Source: Thaumatotibia leucotreta (taxonomy: Eukaryota; Arthropoda; Insecta; Lepidoptera; Tortricidae). Taken from it: 64,000 bases of DNA. The translations under genes and the position numbers were made by a program. A model generated the notes under the pieces. The model was given only the letters and a program-made list of their open reading frames with translations. It made no database searches and was not told the DNA's origin. Below, one piece after another: positions 23,101 through 32,409 of this stretch (position 1 is its first letter; each line of letters begins with the position of its first letter). The stretch covers positions 1 to 64,000 of the forward strand of contig JALPQI010030797.1 in the NCBI GenBank assembly GCA_025490895.1, given 5' to 3'.

Positions 23101-26100
23101 TACGAAGTTTTGTAAAAACACCCCTCCCGTACCGCCCGTATACCTCAGAAACAACCATCGTTTAATTAGATCTGTCGATTAGGAGAAAAAGACAAAAACT
23201 GTTGAATCTTATATTTAAAAACAATATTCCAAATCGGTTCAAGCGCCTTCGAGTAATCGGAGAATATTACATTACGACACAAATACGAGCTGTCCGAATA
23301 GTCGACGATCCCAGACTCACAGGCGGTATTAAACCCTTAAGTCTAAGGAGAGACTTCGCCTCCTTATGTGTGTTCTATCGTCTGTACAATGGGTTGTGCT
23401 CTGAAGAACTGTTCGACATGATGCCAACGTCCACTTTTCATCCTCACACCTTGCAACCTAAATGGTCGCGCACCGTGCGGTTTCAGAGGAACTTCCTCCC
23501 GCGGACGGTCCGTCTGTGGAATGAGCTCCCTGCCGAGGTTTTCCCGTTGGACTACAGTATGGGATTCTTCAAAAGAGGAGTGTACAAGTTTTTATTGGGT
23601 CGGCAACGCGCATGTGACACCCCTGGGGTTGCAGGCGCCCATAGGCTACGGTGACTGCTTTCCATCAGGCGGGCCGTATGCTTGTTTGCCACCGACGTGG
23701 TATTTAAAAAAAAATGCGAAAAACATGAAATTCGAAACGAGTGGCGAATTGGCGATGTTTAAAAACACGACCGATAGGGAGTGTTTTAAATCGACACGAG
23801 TTACGAATTTCGTTTTTGCACGTGTCTCGTACGACGTTTTTAGTGCAGATGGCCCTCCGAAGTTTTGGACCTGACGTAAAATGACCCACTTCTCGCATTA
23901 GAGCCTAAAAAGGCACCATCTGTACTAAAAAATTAATTTTTAAAAAGATTTCATCGAATTATTTTGACTCCTTTTTTTAATCGGTTAAATAAGAAGACAG
24001 CGAATTTATGTGTCAGGTTGTGGTTAGCGGCCCTACCCCAAATTCGCAAATTCGCAAATTTCGGGGATTTCTCTCTGTCACTCTAATGACGCCAGGGGCT
24101 TAGCCAACATAACAATGTATGCCTATCGTTTTATTGCGGCAAAAGTTAACTGTATCGACATAACTTAGGTCCTTTTTATCCCCCTTGCTCACAGAATTAC
24201 ACGATTAGAAACGAAACGAGCGGGACGAACAGATAGTAAAATGCGCAGTCTATCCATCGATATAAAATGAGTCTATCTAGCTCAAACGCAGCCAAACTTT
24301 GGTCGATTGCAAAAAAACATAATGGCCTTTATTGAAAACAAAATTCAACATCATAATTTTTGTGTAATGAAGTTATAATTTTTGTGTATGTGTAACAACT
24401 TTTGCCATTGAAACAGGGCGATCAATTAAAAAATTCTATGAGCGATCAACAATACGATCTTTTAAATTAGCCCCCTTTTACTACTGCCGAAGGTTGTTGA
24501 ACAGAGTATACTACATAGTTTGTACAGATGTAGTGGATAATCCTTTTCCTTCGGCTTTTCACGGAAATATCCGAATTCATATTGCTGTCACAATGAACTT
24601 CGCCTACTGAAGACAAAACGATACATTTGGACATTTCCGTGAAACTACAAAGGAATAATATTGTGCACTACACCTGTATGAATAATTTTCGTAACAAAAT
24701 TGACGCGATCATGAATATCATGATTTTTGTTTCGATTAAGGCTTTAACATTTTTTTTGCATTCGACGCTAAAGACACTGGGGTCAAACTAACCAAGTGCA
24801 CAGTAAATATCACTGTCTGGATGCTTAGTTAGCTTATCAGCTTCCAGGTAAGCTTCGAGGGAGAGCTGGTAGCGACCCTGACAAGACCTGCAATAGAAAA
24901 ACATCACCTAAGCGTCTTTACGAAAATTATGAATACTGTCAGGGGAGGAGCGCCACTCAAAATTCTTTTCGTTGTCTTGTTTCATACCACTCTGTCACAC
25001 TTTTAGTTAGGTACTGTTTCGACTAAGTACCTAAATAAAAAAATCCGGTGCACTTGTATTTCTTTTTCACGCTAGATTTTAATCTTTATATACGAAATTG
25101 AAAACAAAACATCGTCTCATACAAAAATCACCATTGTGTCACGTTTTTAGGGACACAAAGTAAGACAATGAAAAGATTTTTGACCCAACTCCCTCCATTG
25201 CCCTCCGTTCACAGGCCCTAAGATTGAAGTATACATAATCAATGCTTACCAGCTAAAGGTATTCGATCGTCAGTTAGCCCCTCGTCAGTAGCCAGGCCCG
25301 ATTTTAACATTTTATCAACCGCCCGTATCTGTAGCGAAGCCCGATTTGGACATCGCTGGTCACATGTGGTTTGAGTAATAAAGCTGACTAATGTATACCT
25401 GTCTCTTGCATACTCATTGAGGTGTGTAGCTAGTGAAATAGGACAGATAGAAAACTTGGCCTTGAGCAGCCGTTGTGCGAAAGAGCCGTTCTGCGTGCAG
25501 TTTCTTAGCAATCTGTGGCCTGGCAACCCTTGTCTGTGACAAGGCTCGAATTGGGCTCCACAGACAACTACTTTTCGCCATTTTTGTCGTCACTGACGAG
25601 GGGAGGTACATATTCTACGTAACTTGTATAAAGCGTACTCACAAGCTTTTAGCGACCTGCTTCAAAGGTTCAGGGTCTGACGGCTGCAGCCTGATGCAGC
25701 TGTGGAACCTCTCCAGCGCTTCCTGGTGGCGCCCAGCATCGGCGTAGACCAGACCCTGCAGTCAAAGTATTATGCAAGTGAATGCAATAATTAGGCACTT
25801 TAAAATTAATTAAATCAGTTTTCAAGGTCGTGCTTTCAGCCCAGCCAATTTCGGGAACCAATGCGTGTAATACAGGTGTAACATCTGACAACTATAGTTT
25901 GTAAAACTTTTGGAAATAAACAATTCTTATATTCAACTAGATAATAAGGCGCATATATTAGTTGTAATTCTCTCGTCAGTGTATTATTTGTCAATCATTT
26001 TGTTAGTGAGCGGGCCTATTTCTGTAACTTGTACCTAATACAAGCGGAAATCCTTAGGTATCTAATTATATAATGGTGTTAAATTGAGAGTTGGAGACTA

Positions 26101-29100
26101 GCTTTTATTACAAGTTACAAGCTTTGAGAAACGTGTCCCTGCTGCATCTTGTGGCTTGAACATTGCTCTGTACTAAGTGCTGCTAGGTGCCCACAAATAT
26201 CGGAGCAAGCCTGAATTGACAAAGCGTTAAATAGTACATTTCCTAACTAGTGCCGGAAAGCTTTTTTTCGGCGAGTGTGAAAGTTGGAGCCCGAGTGAAA
26301 CGAGGGCGACAATCACCCGAGTTAAAAAAAAGTTTTTGCACGTGTAAGGCGCGATTTTTTTCATAACAAGTGCGTCAAAAAGAGAAATTAGCGCGCGCGA
26401 AGCGTGCGCAAAGTTCGTTTTTGCGCACTAGTTAGGAAAAATCATGTTTAGATATTACTGAGCACCGTGACATTTCTGATGATCCTGGTGGCGACTTTAC
26501 TGATGTAAAGTTTAGTTTAGTTTGATGTACCTAGACCTGTACAGAAATTATAAAAATACGGCTTTTCAATTACTTGTGTATGATACCTTGACATAATGCG
26601 CTAACTCTTATGCGTACTGTCAGCCAACTCCAAGGTCGATTGCAAGAAAATGTACATAATCATGGCTTTAAAGAATAGGAAATTTGATTTTGGTGTTACT
26701 AATTTACCATATAGTTTGTTTGACTAACGTTCGCAAGGACGTTAGTTATTTTTGTTTTATTTATGCTCTCAACTATGTAAAACTTTATATCGTCGGTTTA
26801 GAGGCAGAACCAACTATTTCCTTGAAGTTGGTTTTGAGAAATCGTATTTTATTAAAAGATGTTTTACCGAAATAATTAGTTCTGCCTTTAAACCGGCGAT
26901 ATGATATGTTACTTACTTACTCCCCTCTGGCGTGGCGCAGCGACCCAAAGTGTGTCTTGGCCTCCAATACGAGAGAACGCCACTGATCACGGTCTTGAGC
27001 GACATTTTGCCACTGGTCAATTCTGAGACCGCGTAAATCAGCCCTCACAGCATCCGCCCAACGATATCTGGGGCGGCCGACCGGACGTCTACCTTCTGGT
27101 TTTATTTACCCTCGTAGGCTCTTTTGACGGCACGGTTATCTCCCATTTGTCCGATCCTTGATGATATAATGTTACCTTGACATAATGCGCGTATCTATGC
27201 GAATTGTCCGACTTCTGAAGCTCGTCAGCCAAGTCCAGGCATAACGCGTGCTCGCCGCGCACGTAACGGGCGTGCAACAACCAATTCCGGGAACCAATCC
27301 GGAACTCTGAAAGGAAACTATCAATGTAGGTAAGCTTTTTTTAAGTACACACCTAAGGGTGCGGCTTCACTGACGCAGAGAGGAGCGGAGTTGTGGGAGC
27401 TCGGCCAATGAGACCGCACCATAGTGTTCCGAATTCGAATTTGAAGAAAGTAATTGGTTAATTTTGCACAGCTCCGCTCCTCTCCGCGTCAGTGGAGCCG
27501 CACCCTGTATTATCAAACCGGAATCAGAAAGGGATTCGAAAGTACTGTTGACACGATAAATGACACAAGATTTACCAAGAAAAGAGTTGTTTATAGATAT
27601 AGTACACCCTACCATATGTAGGTTTTGAGACAACTTTAAGGGTGTCAATATAGAACTATTTACAAAGTTACAGCTGGGTATCTCGAATTCCGAGATTCTT
27701 ACCAAATTTCAGCTAAAATGACTGGCCTATAGTGAGTGATTAATTAATCTTTTGTCTGTAAGTCTGCACTTAAACTATTAATATATGAATATATCCTAGA
27801 TTGACTTATACACTGTTGTGTCAACAGTACCTACTTTCGAATCCCATTATAATCGCGGTTTCATAATATGCGGGAGGGGTAACAACAGAAAGAACATGAC
27901 GTGTCAGGAACCTACCGCTAACCTGGACCCACACGTACGACTTCCAAATCCGGTTTCCGAATCATAAAAACCTATTCGGAAATCTGACAGCTTAGCCCAC
28001 ACGTGCAGTTTTTTGACCGGGTTTTTGGCCGGGGTTAAGAATGCGTTTCCACCAGAGACGCGCGAGGATGTGTTTCCATACAAATGACACCTCGCTCGAG
28101 TCATTAATAGGTGTCATTTGATTTGTATGGACATCCTCGCACATCTCTGGTGGAAAATACGAGTAATATAAATAAAGCCCTCTCGCTCCCATACCGCAGC
28201 TTAGGAACAGACCTGCGGCCCTGTCGCGAAATTTAAAATCCGCAAAAATAGATTTTTTTGTCTCTGTCACTTAATGACGGCTTCTTTGGAGTGACAGAGA
28301 CAAATACTCGAATTTTACGAATTTCGGTGTACCTACACGGTAGTAGACGTGACTCATCATGATCATCGAATATACCACCCAACTCAATAAAAGTTCATAC
28401 TGTTCCTGTTAATCCACAACAAGTGTATCAGCAATAAGTGTCGCATGTAGCAGAATGTGTTTAAATTGTAATGAAATCCTTTGTTCAATTTCGCAGACTT
28501 GTTATTGTAATTGTAATGAAGCAACTTTGTGTTTTACTATGTAATGAAATGTGATCGTTAAGATATTATTTTAGTCCAAGAGCCAGTGAGCCCTGAGAGT
28601 AACGGTCTTCCTGTAAGGTTAGAAATTTGTATACTAACGGTTTATGGAATTCTAAGAGCAATAGCCATGACCTGGCAGGCGTCAGCCCTGCACGTCATCA
28701 GGCCCTTTATTTTTTGAACTGTTAAGTAAATTGGATTTCAAAACTTGTTTCTGTAAGTTTGAAAAATTTATAGGATAAAGTTAATTTATTGTACATCTTA
28801 AAAAAAATTGACAGGCGATGACAATAAGCAGAAGTATATGACAGGTCAATTAGAAAATGCACAGTTGATGAGGTAAAATAAACTTCATCCTGTATACTCG
28901 AAATTTTTATATGTCTTCAAATAAACGTCTCGGAGTAAGTATGTGCAATGCCAGGCGGTTTTGAACAGCATAAGACCTTGCCAGGCGAGGAGACAGTTAA
29001 GTAAATTGGGTTTTAAAACTTGTTTCTGTAAGTTTGAAAATTTAATAGGATGAAGTTTATTTATTGTACATCTTAAAAATAAATTGACAGGCGATTACAA

Positions 29101-32100
29101 TAAGCAGAAGTATATGACAGATCGAATAGAAAACGCACAGTTGATGAGGTAAAATAAACTTCATCCTGTATACTCGAAATTTTTATATGTCTTCAAATAA
29201 ACGTCTCAGAGTAAGTATATACAATGCCAGGCGGTTTTGAACAGCATAAGACCTTGCCAGGCGAGGGGACAGTTAAGTAAATTGGGTTTCTTAACTTGTT
29301 TCTGTAAGTTTGAAAATTTAATAGATAAAGTTTATTTAATGTACTTACATCTTTAAAAAAAATACAGGCGAGTAATCGCTAGTTAGTCGCTAATAGAGTA
29401 GTTGCTAAGGGCGTGCGATTGAGAGGTGCAACTGTCCCCTCGCCTGGCAAGGTCTTATGCTGTTCAAAACAGCCTGGCATTGTACATACTTACTCTGAGA
29501 CGTTTATTTGAAGACATTTAAAAATTTCGAGTATACAGGATGAAGTTTATTTTACCTCATCAACTGTGCACTTTCTAATTGATCTGTCATATACCTCTGC
29601 TTATTGTAATCGCCTGTCATTTTTTTTTTAAGATGTACAATAAATTAACTTTATCCTATTGAATTTTCAAACTTACAGAAACAAGTTTTGAAACCCAATT
29701 TACTTAACTGTCCCCTCGCCTGGCAAGGTCTTATGCTGTTCAAAACTGCCTGGCATTGTACATACTTACACTGAGACGTTTATTTGAAGACATGTAAAAA
29801 TTTCGAGTATACAGGATGAAGTTTATTTTACCTCATCAACTGTGCATTTTCTAATTGACCTGTCATATACTTCTGCTTATTGTAATCGCCTGTCAATTTT
29901 TTTTTAAGATGTACAATAAATTAACTTTATCCTATAAATTTTTCAAACTTACAGAAACAAGTTTTGAAATCCAATTTACTTAACAATTCAAAAAATAAAG
30001 GGCCTGATGACGTGCAGGGCTGACGCCTGCCAGGTCATGGCTATTGCTCTTAGAATTCCATAAACCGTTAGTATACAAATTTCTAACCTTACAGGGAGAC
30101 CGTTACTCTCAGGGTTCACTGGCTCTCCAGCTATTTCAACATGTATTTACAATGTAAGCGTTTCTAGTAATGTTAACGCCGAAAGATTGTGTAACTAGTT
30201 ATTGGCAGGCAACATGCCTACTGACAACTTTGATGATTTTGCGTGTGAATTTTATTTTTGTACCGTTTCTTATGTCTTTTCTTTTCTTTTTCTTCAAAAA
30301 AAAGATTAAGGGGGAATGATGTAGGGACACAGGCGATGACGTAATACATGAAGTTAGCAATTGTCGTAAGGAGCGAACTTTGGTTGAGCGAGTCAGTCAG
30401 TCATTAAGCGCCAGTGAATTAGAGTGCACACGTTACCTAACTATTATCGTGCCGCGGTTCCGCCTGTGCCTACATAGCCCACCTACCTTCACACTTTAGC
30501 AACCTTCGAACTTGTAAATGATTATTCGTATGGAGTCGGAATAGATAAGTGCCATTGGACATTAGTTGTTTTCTTCAAATATTCCCCACTACTAGTGAAT
30601 TCCTTATAGTATTAGTCTTCCTAAAGAATCTCTAAACCAGTGATCTAAAAGTAGTATATAATCCCAAAATGCCAAATCTCCTCCAGTCCAGAACCTTGAA
30701 AACATCTTCCAGTGCAGCGGTGAATAATTTAGGAGAGATAACATCTCCTTGTCTTACTCCTCGCTGCAATGGAATTTTACAGAAGCAATAGCTATTTATT
30801 ATACAAGGGGGCAAAGTTGTTGTTTAACCCTTAACTTGGCAATGTATCTTTAAAGATACATGATCTTTGACCCACTTTTTGTATTTTTTTTGAACACAGA
30901 ATTTTTTGCTCTACACAGCGGCGAGGAGGCTAGAACGCACGATTTTTTAAAATTCTGCCAAGTTTAGGGTCTGTCGTGACAATATTGAGACCTGAGCTAG
31001 CGAAAGATTCCAAAATTGAGCCACGAGCGTAGCGAGTGGTTCAAAAACTGGAATCTTGAGCATTGCGAAGGTCTCAAGGCACGAGAGTTGAACAAACTTT
31101 GCCGCCAAGTGTAATACAACTTTTTTCCCCTCACTATAGCGAGGAAATATGATTACAAATCTCATCCAAATGTAAATTAACTTAAAGAAACCATTTAAAA
31201 CTCAATGTCGAAACGTATCGTAGAATAGAGTTACTTCTGGAACTTAAATATAGCCAATGGCTTACAAAGTCACCCATGAACCGACCAATTTAACATGTGA
31301 GCTCCGATTGCGCATGTTTACTACGGTCTTACAGATCCGAATTACAGAAGTAATTTGACATTGCTCTAATTTCTATAGGGGGCTATAGAAATTAGAGCAA
31401 TGTCAAATTACTTTATTCACAAGTGTATAAAAAGCGTTTTTACCCGCTCGTATTAAACGATAAACGAGCGCTTTACGAGCTAGTGAGGGGAAAATATTAA
31501 TTATTCGTTGGCCGGCTCGATCCACTTTGGAGAAGTGAGTAAATAAAATCTTCTATGCTCATGAAATAAAACTATGAAAACGGATAAACTCGCGTATATT
31601 AACTAATTTTAACTTCATTCCGACGTTTCGAACACTTTACAGGGTTCGTGGTCATCCGCAGACCACGAACCCTGTAAAGTGTTCGAAACGTCGGAATGAA
31701 GTTAAAATTAGTTAATATACGCGAGTTTATCCGTTTTCATAGTTTTATTTCATGAGTAATCCTCGCGGTAACCGAAGAAAATATTATCTTCTATGCTTTT
31801 TAGAAGCAGCGTGCGAAACTGAAAAAAGAAGGTGTCAACCGAATTCGGTAATCGTTAGGCAGCCTAAGTACATAGGTCATAGGTACTTCAATTTATCAGT
31901 GTAGTGCATTCGTAGGTACATTTTACTAATAGGTATATTTTTAAGAAAAACAGCAGCAGGTTGTTTGTCTCTCTTTCTTGCCAATATGTGCGTGCGTTAG
32001 AGAGGCAAACAGGAAATTGTAAAATGTTACTTTATAAAACGCGACCCAGCTGTTTTATTTTTTATTTTACCTATTGAAGGGAGTAAGATCTACGTAAAAA

Positions 32101-32164
32101 TAAAGAATACATTTTGATTACCTTTTTCAGGATCTTTTGCAGCAAAAACAGAAGGTCTTCGCAT
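17018..32164 (-). CDS. BBS4: BBS4, BBSome TPR subunit (complete, ten exons)
   Basis: Ten exons join in perfect phase (high to low coordinate): 32164-32122, 27306-27176, 25755-25643, 24887-24793, 22590-22428, 21552-21391, 19935-19821, 19086-18931, 18534-18334, 17149-17018. Sum 1311 bp, 436 aa, against 519 aa for human BBS4; the difference is mainly the disordered C-terminal tail. Recognisable pieces: RNWLLHARYVRGEHALCLDL (human NWLIH...), LKQVAKSLSCQGRYQLSLEA, AHSNLGLALLAKKKYVA-ALTCLQRAVWSAPL and NLGLALLLCRRPASAFCRLA. TPR helices fill most of it. BBS4 is a core subunit of the eight-protein BBSome, which moves membrane cargo in cilia; insects have cilia mainly in sensory neurons and sperm. An X-box lies just upstream. 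The gene is stretched to 15 kb by transposons in its introns, and at least three exons have stray copies. Confidence 0.95.
17208..17531. repeat. Terminal-inverted-repeat element in BBS4 intron 9
   Basis: TAGTTCTGCAAAAAGGAACC...CACGAA at 17210 and its complement at 17498-17531. Confidence 0.8.
17968..18456 (-). repeat. Tandem 122-bp copies of BBS4 exon 9 end, donor and intron start
   Basis: The exon-end/donor junction CCGCAG|GTCAGTGCCACGTGAC (minus strand) recurs with exon ends at 18334, 18212, 18090 and 17968, exactly 122 bp apart. Each copy is the last 96 bp of exon 9 (from AACCGCGCGGGCAGGC) plus 26 bp of intron. The copies have no acceptor, and 122 is not a multiple of three. A weaker fifth copy is seen at 17741-17815. 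Confidence 0.93.
18334..18534 (-). CDS. BBS4: BBS4 exon 9 (parent of a four-copy array)
   Basis: Acceptor TATTCCCAG|GTACTT, donor CCGCAG|GTCAGT, 67 codons in phase 0. Encodes VLLIGIALERLGDGRADAAY, ARAAALAPGDALVRLNRAGR and LARAGSSQAVEEARAVAELL. Only this copy has the 5' half and an acceptor. Confidence 0.94.
18931..19086 (-). CDS. BBS4: BBS4 exon 8
   Basis: Acceptor CTTGGCAG|GCGTTA, donor TATACG|GTAAGT. Encodes ALTCLQRAVWSAPLSARAAH then NLGLALLLCRRPASAFCRLA and TAAALQPRQPYT. A short decayed copy of part of it seems present at about 18597-18643. Confidence 0.95.
19138..19329. repeat. Palindromic MITE in BBS4 intron 7
   Basis: TACAGATAGTTCAACTCATC...GCGCGCGGCGCTATGT and its complement form arms of about 40 bp, flanked by TG...GTACA. 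Confidence 0.85.
19821..19935 (-). CDS. BBS4: BBS4 exon 7
   Basis: Acceptor GATTGCAG|AGACCT, donor GTAGCG|GTAAGT. Encodes DLDAALARLKAALSAHPTCV then AAHSNLGLALLAKKKYVA; KKKYVA is identical in human BBS4. Confidence 0.95.
20039..20262. repeat. Palindromic MITE in BBS4 intron 6
   Basis: GCATTTCTCCGAGTGCTTCA...CCGCCGTGACTTCA and TGAAGTCACGGCGGTTGAAA...CAGAGAAATACC. Confidence 0.85.
20440..21390. repeat. Nested inverted-repeat elements abutting BBS4 exon 6
   Basis: The outer element shares TTCGGGAAA, CAATCAGCAGTTGAGC-like and CAGTCGGTCAAATAATATTT with 8757-8937. A strong palindrome with arms of about 170 bp is nested at 20892-21345 (CAGGGCCCGTAATTTTCATG and its complement). The element runs into the exon donor. 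Confidence 0.75.
21391..21552 (-). CDS. BBS4: BBS4 exon 6
   Basis: Acceptor AAATCAG|AGCTCA, donor CACAG|GTAAAC. Encodes HACGADTLAAAGALRLRCGA, PREAFQLLGAALAQRPAQHA and AALALAAMMLQH. Very GC-rich compared with the introns on both sides. Confidence 0.93.
21702..21832. repeat. MITE family D, internally deleted copy
   Basis: CACTGGTCTCACCGCGAACT at one end and TAGCTCGCTGTGAAACCAGT at the other; the centre is shortened compared with 13859-14052. Confidence 0.8.
22428..22590 (-). CDS. BBS4: BBS4 exon 5
   Basis: Acceptor GTTCACAG|CCGAAT, donor ATTGC|GTGAGT. Encodes ECASHLGQIDRGIEWARAAV then QAGGGERAGALLARLLLASG and DDVGASAAYDQAI. Confidence 0.93.
22591..23170. repeat. Unclassified repeat-like sequence in BBS4 intron 4
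   Basis: Words such as GTGCACAAGC, CGGACGGTAAAA and ATGGCATATCGGACC recur in direct and inverted form between about 22620 and 22970. Element type unknown. Confidence 0.4.
23180..23712 (+). mobile_element. 5'-truncated jockey-like LINE, 3' end
   Basis: The open frame 23202-23654 encodes the familiar LINE C-terminal pattern PLSLRRDFASLCVFYRLYNG, HPHTLQP, RTVRFQRNFLPRTVRLWNEL and FFKRGVYKFLLGRQRA. A 3' UTR and A-rich tail at 23703-23712 follow. No reverse transcriptase domain remains, so the insertion is a dead fragment in BBS4 intron 4. Confidence 0.82.
24026..24092. repeat. MITE family C, half copy
   Basis: GCGGCCCTACCCCAAATTCG...TCTGTCACTCTAATGACGCC; the second arm is missing. Confidence 0.75.
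24480..24700. repeat. Imperfect palindrome in BBS4 intron 4
   Basis: ACAGATGTAGTGGATAATCC, GTTTCACGGAAATGTCC-type arms and ACAATATTATTCCTTTG-type complements suggest a MITE with ends near 24515 and 24680. Confidence 0.5.
24793..24887 (-). CDS. BBS4: BBS4 exon 4
   Basis: Acceptor CTATTGCAG|GTCTTG, donor CTTG|GTTAGT. Encodes SCQGRYQLSLEAYLEADKLT then KHPDSDIYCAL. Two earlier GT sites would also fit phase, but only this end gives ALAEC, parallel to human NLGVC. Confidence 0.88.
24958..25190. repeat. Second copy of the element nested at 11995-12212
   Basis: Shares GTTGTCTT, CATACC(A/G)CTCTGTCAC, AAATCCGG(A/T)GCA, GAAAACAAAACATC(A/G)TCTCAT and GTGTCACGTTTTT in order. Confidence 0.8.
25643..25755 (-). 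CDS. BBS4: BBS4 exon 3
   Basis: Acceptor GACTGCAG|GGTCTG, donor AGCTT|GTGAGT. Encodes GLVYADAGRHQEALERFHSC then IRLQPSDPEPLKQVAKS, the first clear TPR pair. Confidence 0.95.
26243..26445. repeat. MITE family F, copy 1
   Basis: TTTCCTAACTAGTGC at one end, GCACTAGTTAGGAAAA at the other, inside GGAGCCCGAGTGAAACGAGG and GCGCGAAGCGTGCGCAAAG. About 205 bp; copy 2 at 52688-52893. Confidence 0.88.
26583..26636 (-). pseudogene. Decayed copy of BBS4 exon 2 end
   Basis: Plus-strand ATACCTTGACATAATGCGC, TATGCG and GTCAGCCAACTCCAAG match the donor and last codons of exon 2 (27172-27240) with deletions and substitutions. It lies about 540 bp downstream of exon 2 in intron 2. Confidence 0.65.
26790..26905. 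repeat. Small palindrome in BBS4 intron 2
   Basis: ATATCGTCGGTTTAGAGGCA and TGCCTTTAAACCGGCGATAT close a hairpin of about 115 bp. Confidence 0.75.
26918..27108 (-). mobile_element. RTE-like LINE remnant, last codons and tail
   Basis: Minus-strand frame reads GRPRYRWADAVRADLRGLRI then DQWQNVAQDRDQWRSLVLEA and KTHFGSLRHARGE stop, the usual C terminus of endonuclease-reverse transcriptase LINEs. A TAAG repeat tail follows. It lies 70 bp downstream of BBS4 exon 2. Confidence 0.8.
27176..27306 (-). CDS. BBS4: BBS4 exon 2
   Basis: Acceptor CCTTTCAG|AGTTCC, donor GTCAAG|GTAACA. Encodes FRIGSRNWLLHARYVRGEHA then LCLDLADELQKSDNSHRYAH and YVK. A decayed copy of its end lies at about 26583-26636. Confidence 0.94.
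27356..27506. repeat. Palindromic MITE in BBS4 intron 1
   Basis: AAGGGTGCGGCTTCACTGAC and GTCAGTGGAGCCGCACCCT. A single arm-like fragment is also at 9113-9137. Confidence 0.85.
28043..28168. repeat. Palindromic MITE in BBS4 intron 1
   Basis: GCGTTTCCACCAGAGACGCG and the complement of CACATCTCTGGTGGAAAATAC; loop CTCGAGTCATTAA. Confidence 0.8.
28208..28345. repeat. MITE family C, diverged copy
   Basis: GCGGCCCTGTCGCGAAAT, TCTCTGTCACTTAATGACGG, GAGTGACAGAGACAAAT and ATTTTACGAATTTCG in family order. Confidence 0.75.
28583..30132. repeat. 1.55-kb foldback element with tandem units in each arm
   Basis: The ends GAGCCAGTGAGCCCTGAGAG and CTCTCAGGGTTCACTGGCTC are inverted. Outer arms 28583-28722 and 29985-30132 pair. 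Inside, units of about 275 bp (start CAGTTAAGTAAATTGG, end CTTGCCAGGCGAGG) stand twice plus a partial copy in one direction, then twice inverted, around a single-copy spacer at about 29369-29436. No ORF longer than chance. In BBS4 intron 1. Confidence 0.9.
30300..30475. mobile_element. Possible LTR-retrotransposon 3' edge (PPT plus partial LTR)
   Basis: A purine run AAGATTAAGGGGGAA is followed by TGATGTAGGGACACAGGCG, like a gypsy-type polypurine tract and LTR start. CGCCTGTGCCTACA at 30461-30474 is its rough inverse. No second LTR or coding region is attached. Confidence 0.35.
30632..30830 (-). mobile_element. RTE-like reverse transcriptase fragment
   Basis: Minus-strand frame reads IPLQRGVRQGDVISPKLFTA then ALEDVFKVLDWRRFGI, the RT block before the catalytic YADD region, and is then interrupted. 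A short decayed piece in BBS4 intron 1. Confidence 0.75.
31340..31422. repeat. Perfect-centre hairpin
   Basis: AAGTAATTTGACATTGCTCT...TCTATAGG followed directly by its complement; 35-bp arms with almost no loop. Confidence 0.8.
31556..31757. repeat. Head-to-head hairpin of a dispersed repeat
   Basis: CATGAAATAAAACTATGAAA...ACAGGGTTCGTGGTC and a near-exact inverse around TCATCCGCAG. One arm alone recurs at 58345-58455, joined to GGTTACCGCGAGGATTAC. Confidence 0.85.
32122..32164 (-). CDS. BBS4: BBS4 exon 1
   Basis: ATG at 32164-32162; encodes MRRPSVFAAKDPEK plus G, donor AAAAAG|GTAATC. The G plus the AG opening exon 2 makes Glu, giving ...KEFRIGSRNW, parallel to human PEFPILEKQNW. No other ATG exon with the right phase was found between here and exon 2. 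Confidence 0.82.
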
Positions 32165-32191
32165 CTTGCAATAAACAGTGTTTACATTGAA

Positions 32192-32205
32192 GTTGTCATG
32201 GCAAC
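32192..32205 (-). promoter_or_regulatory. X-box (RFX-binding site) upstream of BBS4
   Basis: On the minus strand the 14-mer is GTTGCCATGACAAC, which fits the ciliary X-box pattern of two GTTNCC-type half sites around AT. It starts 41 bp and ends 28 bp upstream of the BBS4 ATG (32164), on or near the likely transcription start. RFX/DAF-19 factors drive ciliary genes including BBS genes in animals, so the position supports both the gene call and the first exon. Confidence 0.75.
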
Positions 32206-32409
32206 GATGGAAAACTAGTTGAGGTTATAAATCTTATAAATCGACACTAGGTGGCGCTACGTACGGAAGTAAAAAATGAGTGAAAAAGAAAATATTAGAT
32301 ACATTTTCAGGATAGTCTATTTTCCATACATTTGTGTATTATTTTTTGATGTCAAAATTAAACTCAACTATAGCCCAAACGCTCCCCAACAATGGTCCAA
32401 AACTTAATC

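Noticed and set aside
25239..25611. Possible extra BBS4 exon with a GTAAGC donor at about 25252
   Set aside because: Exons 3 and 4 already join in phase and match the family; the peptide here has no BBS4 similarity.
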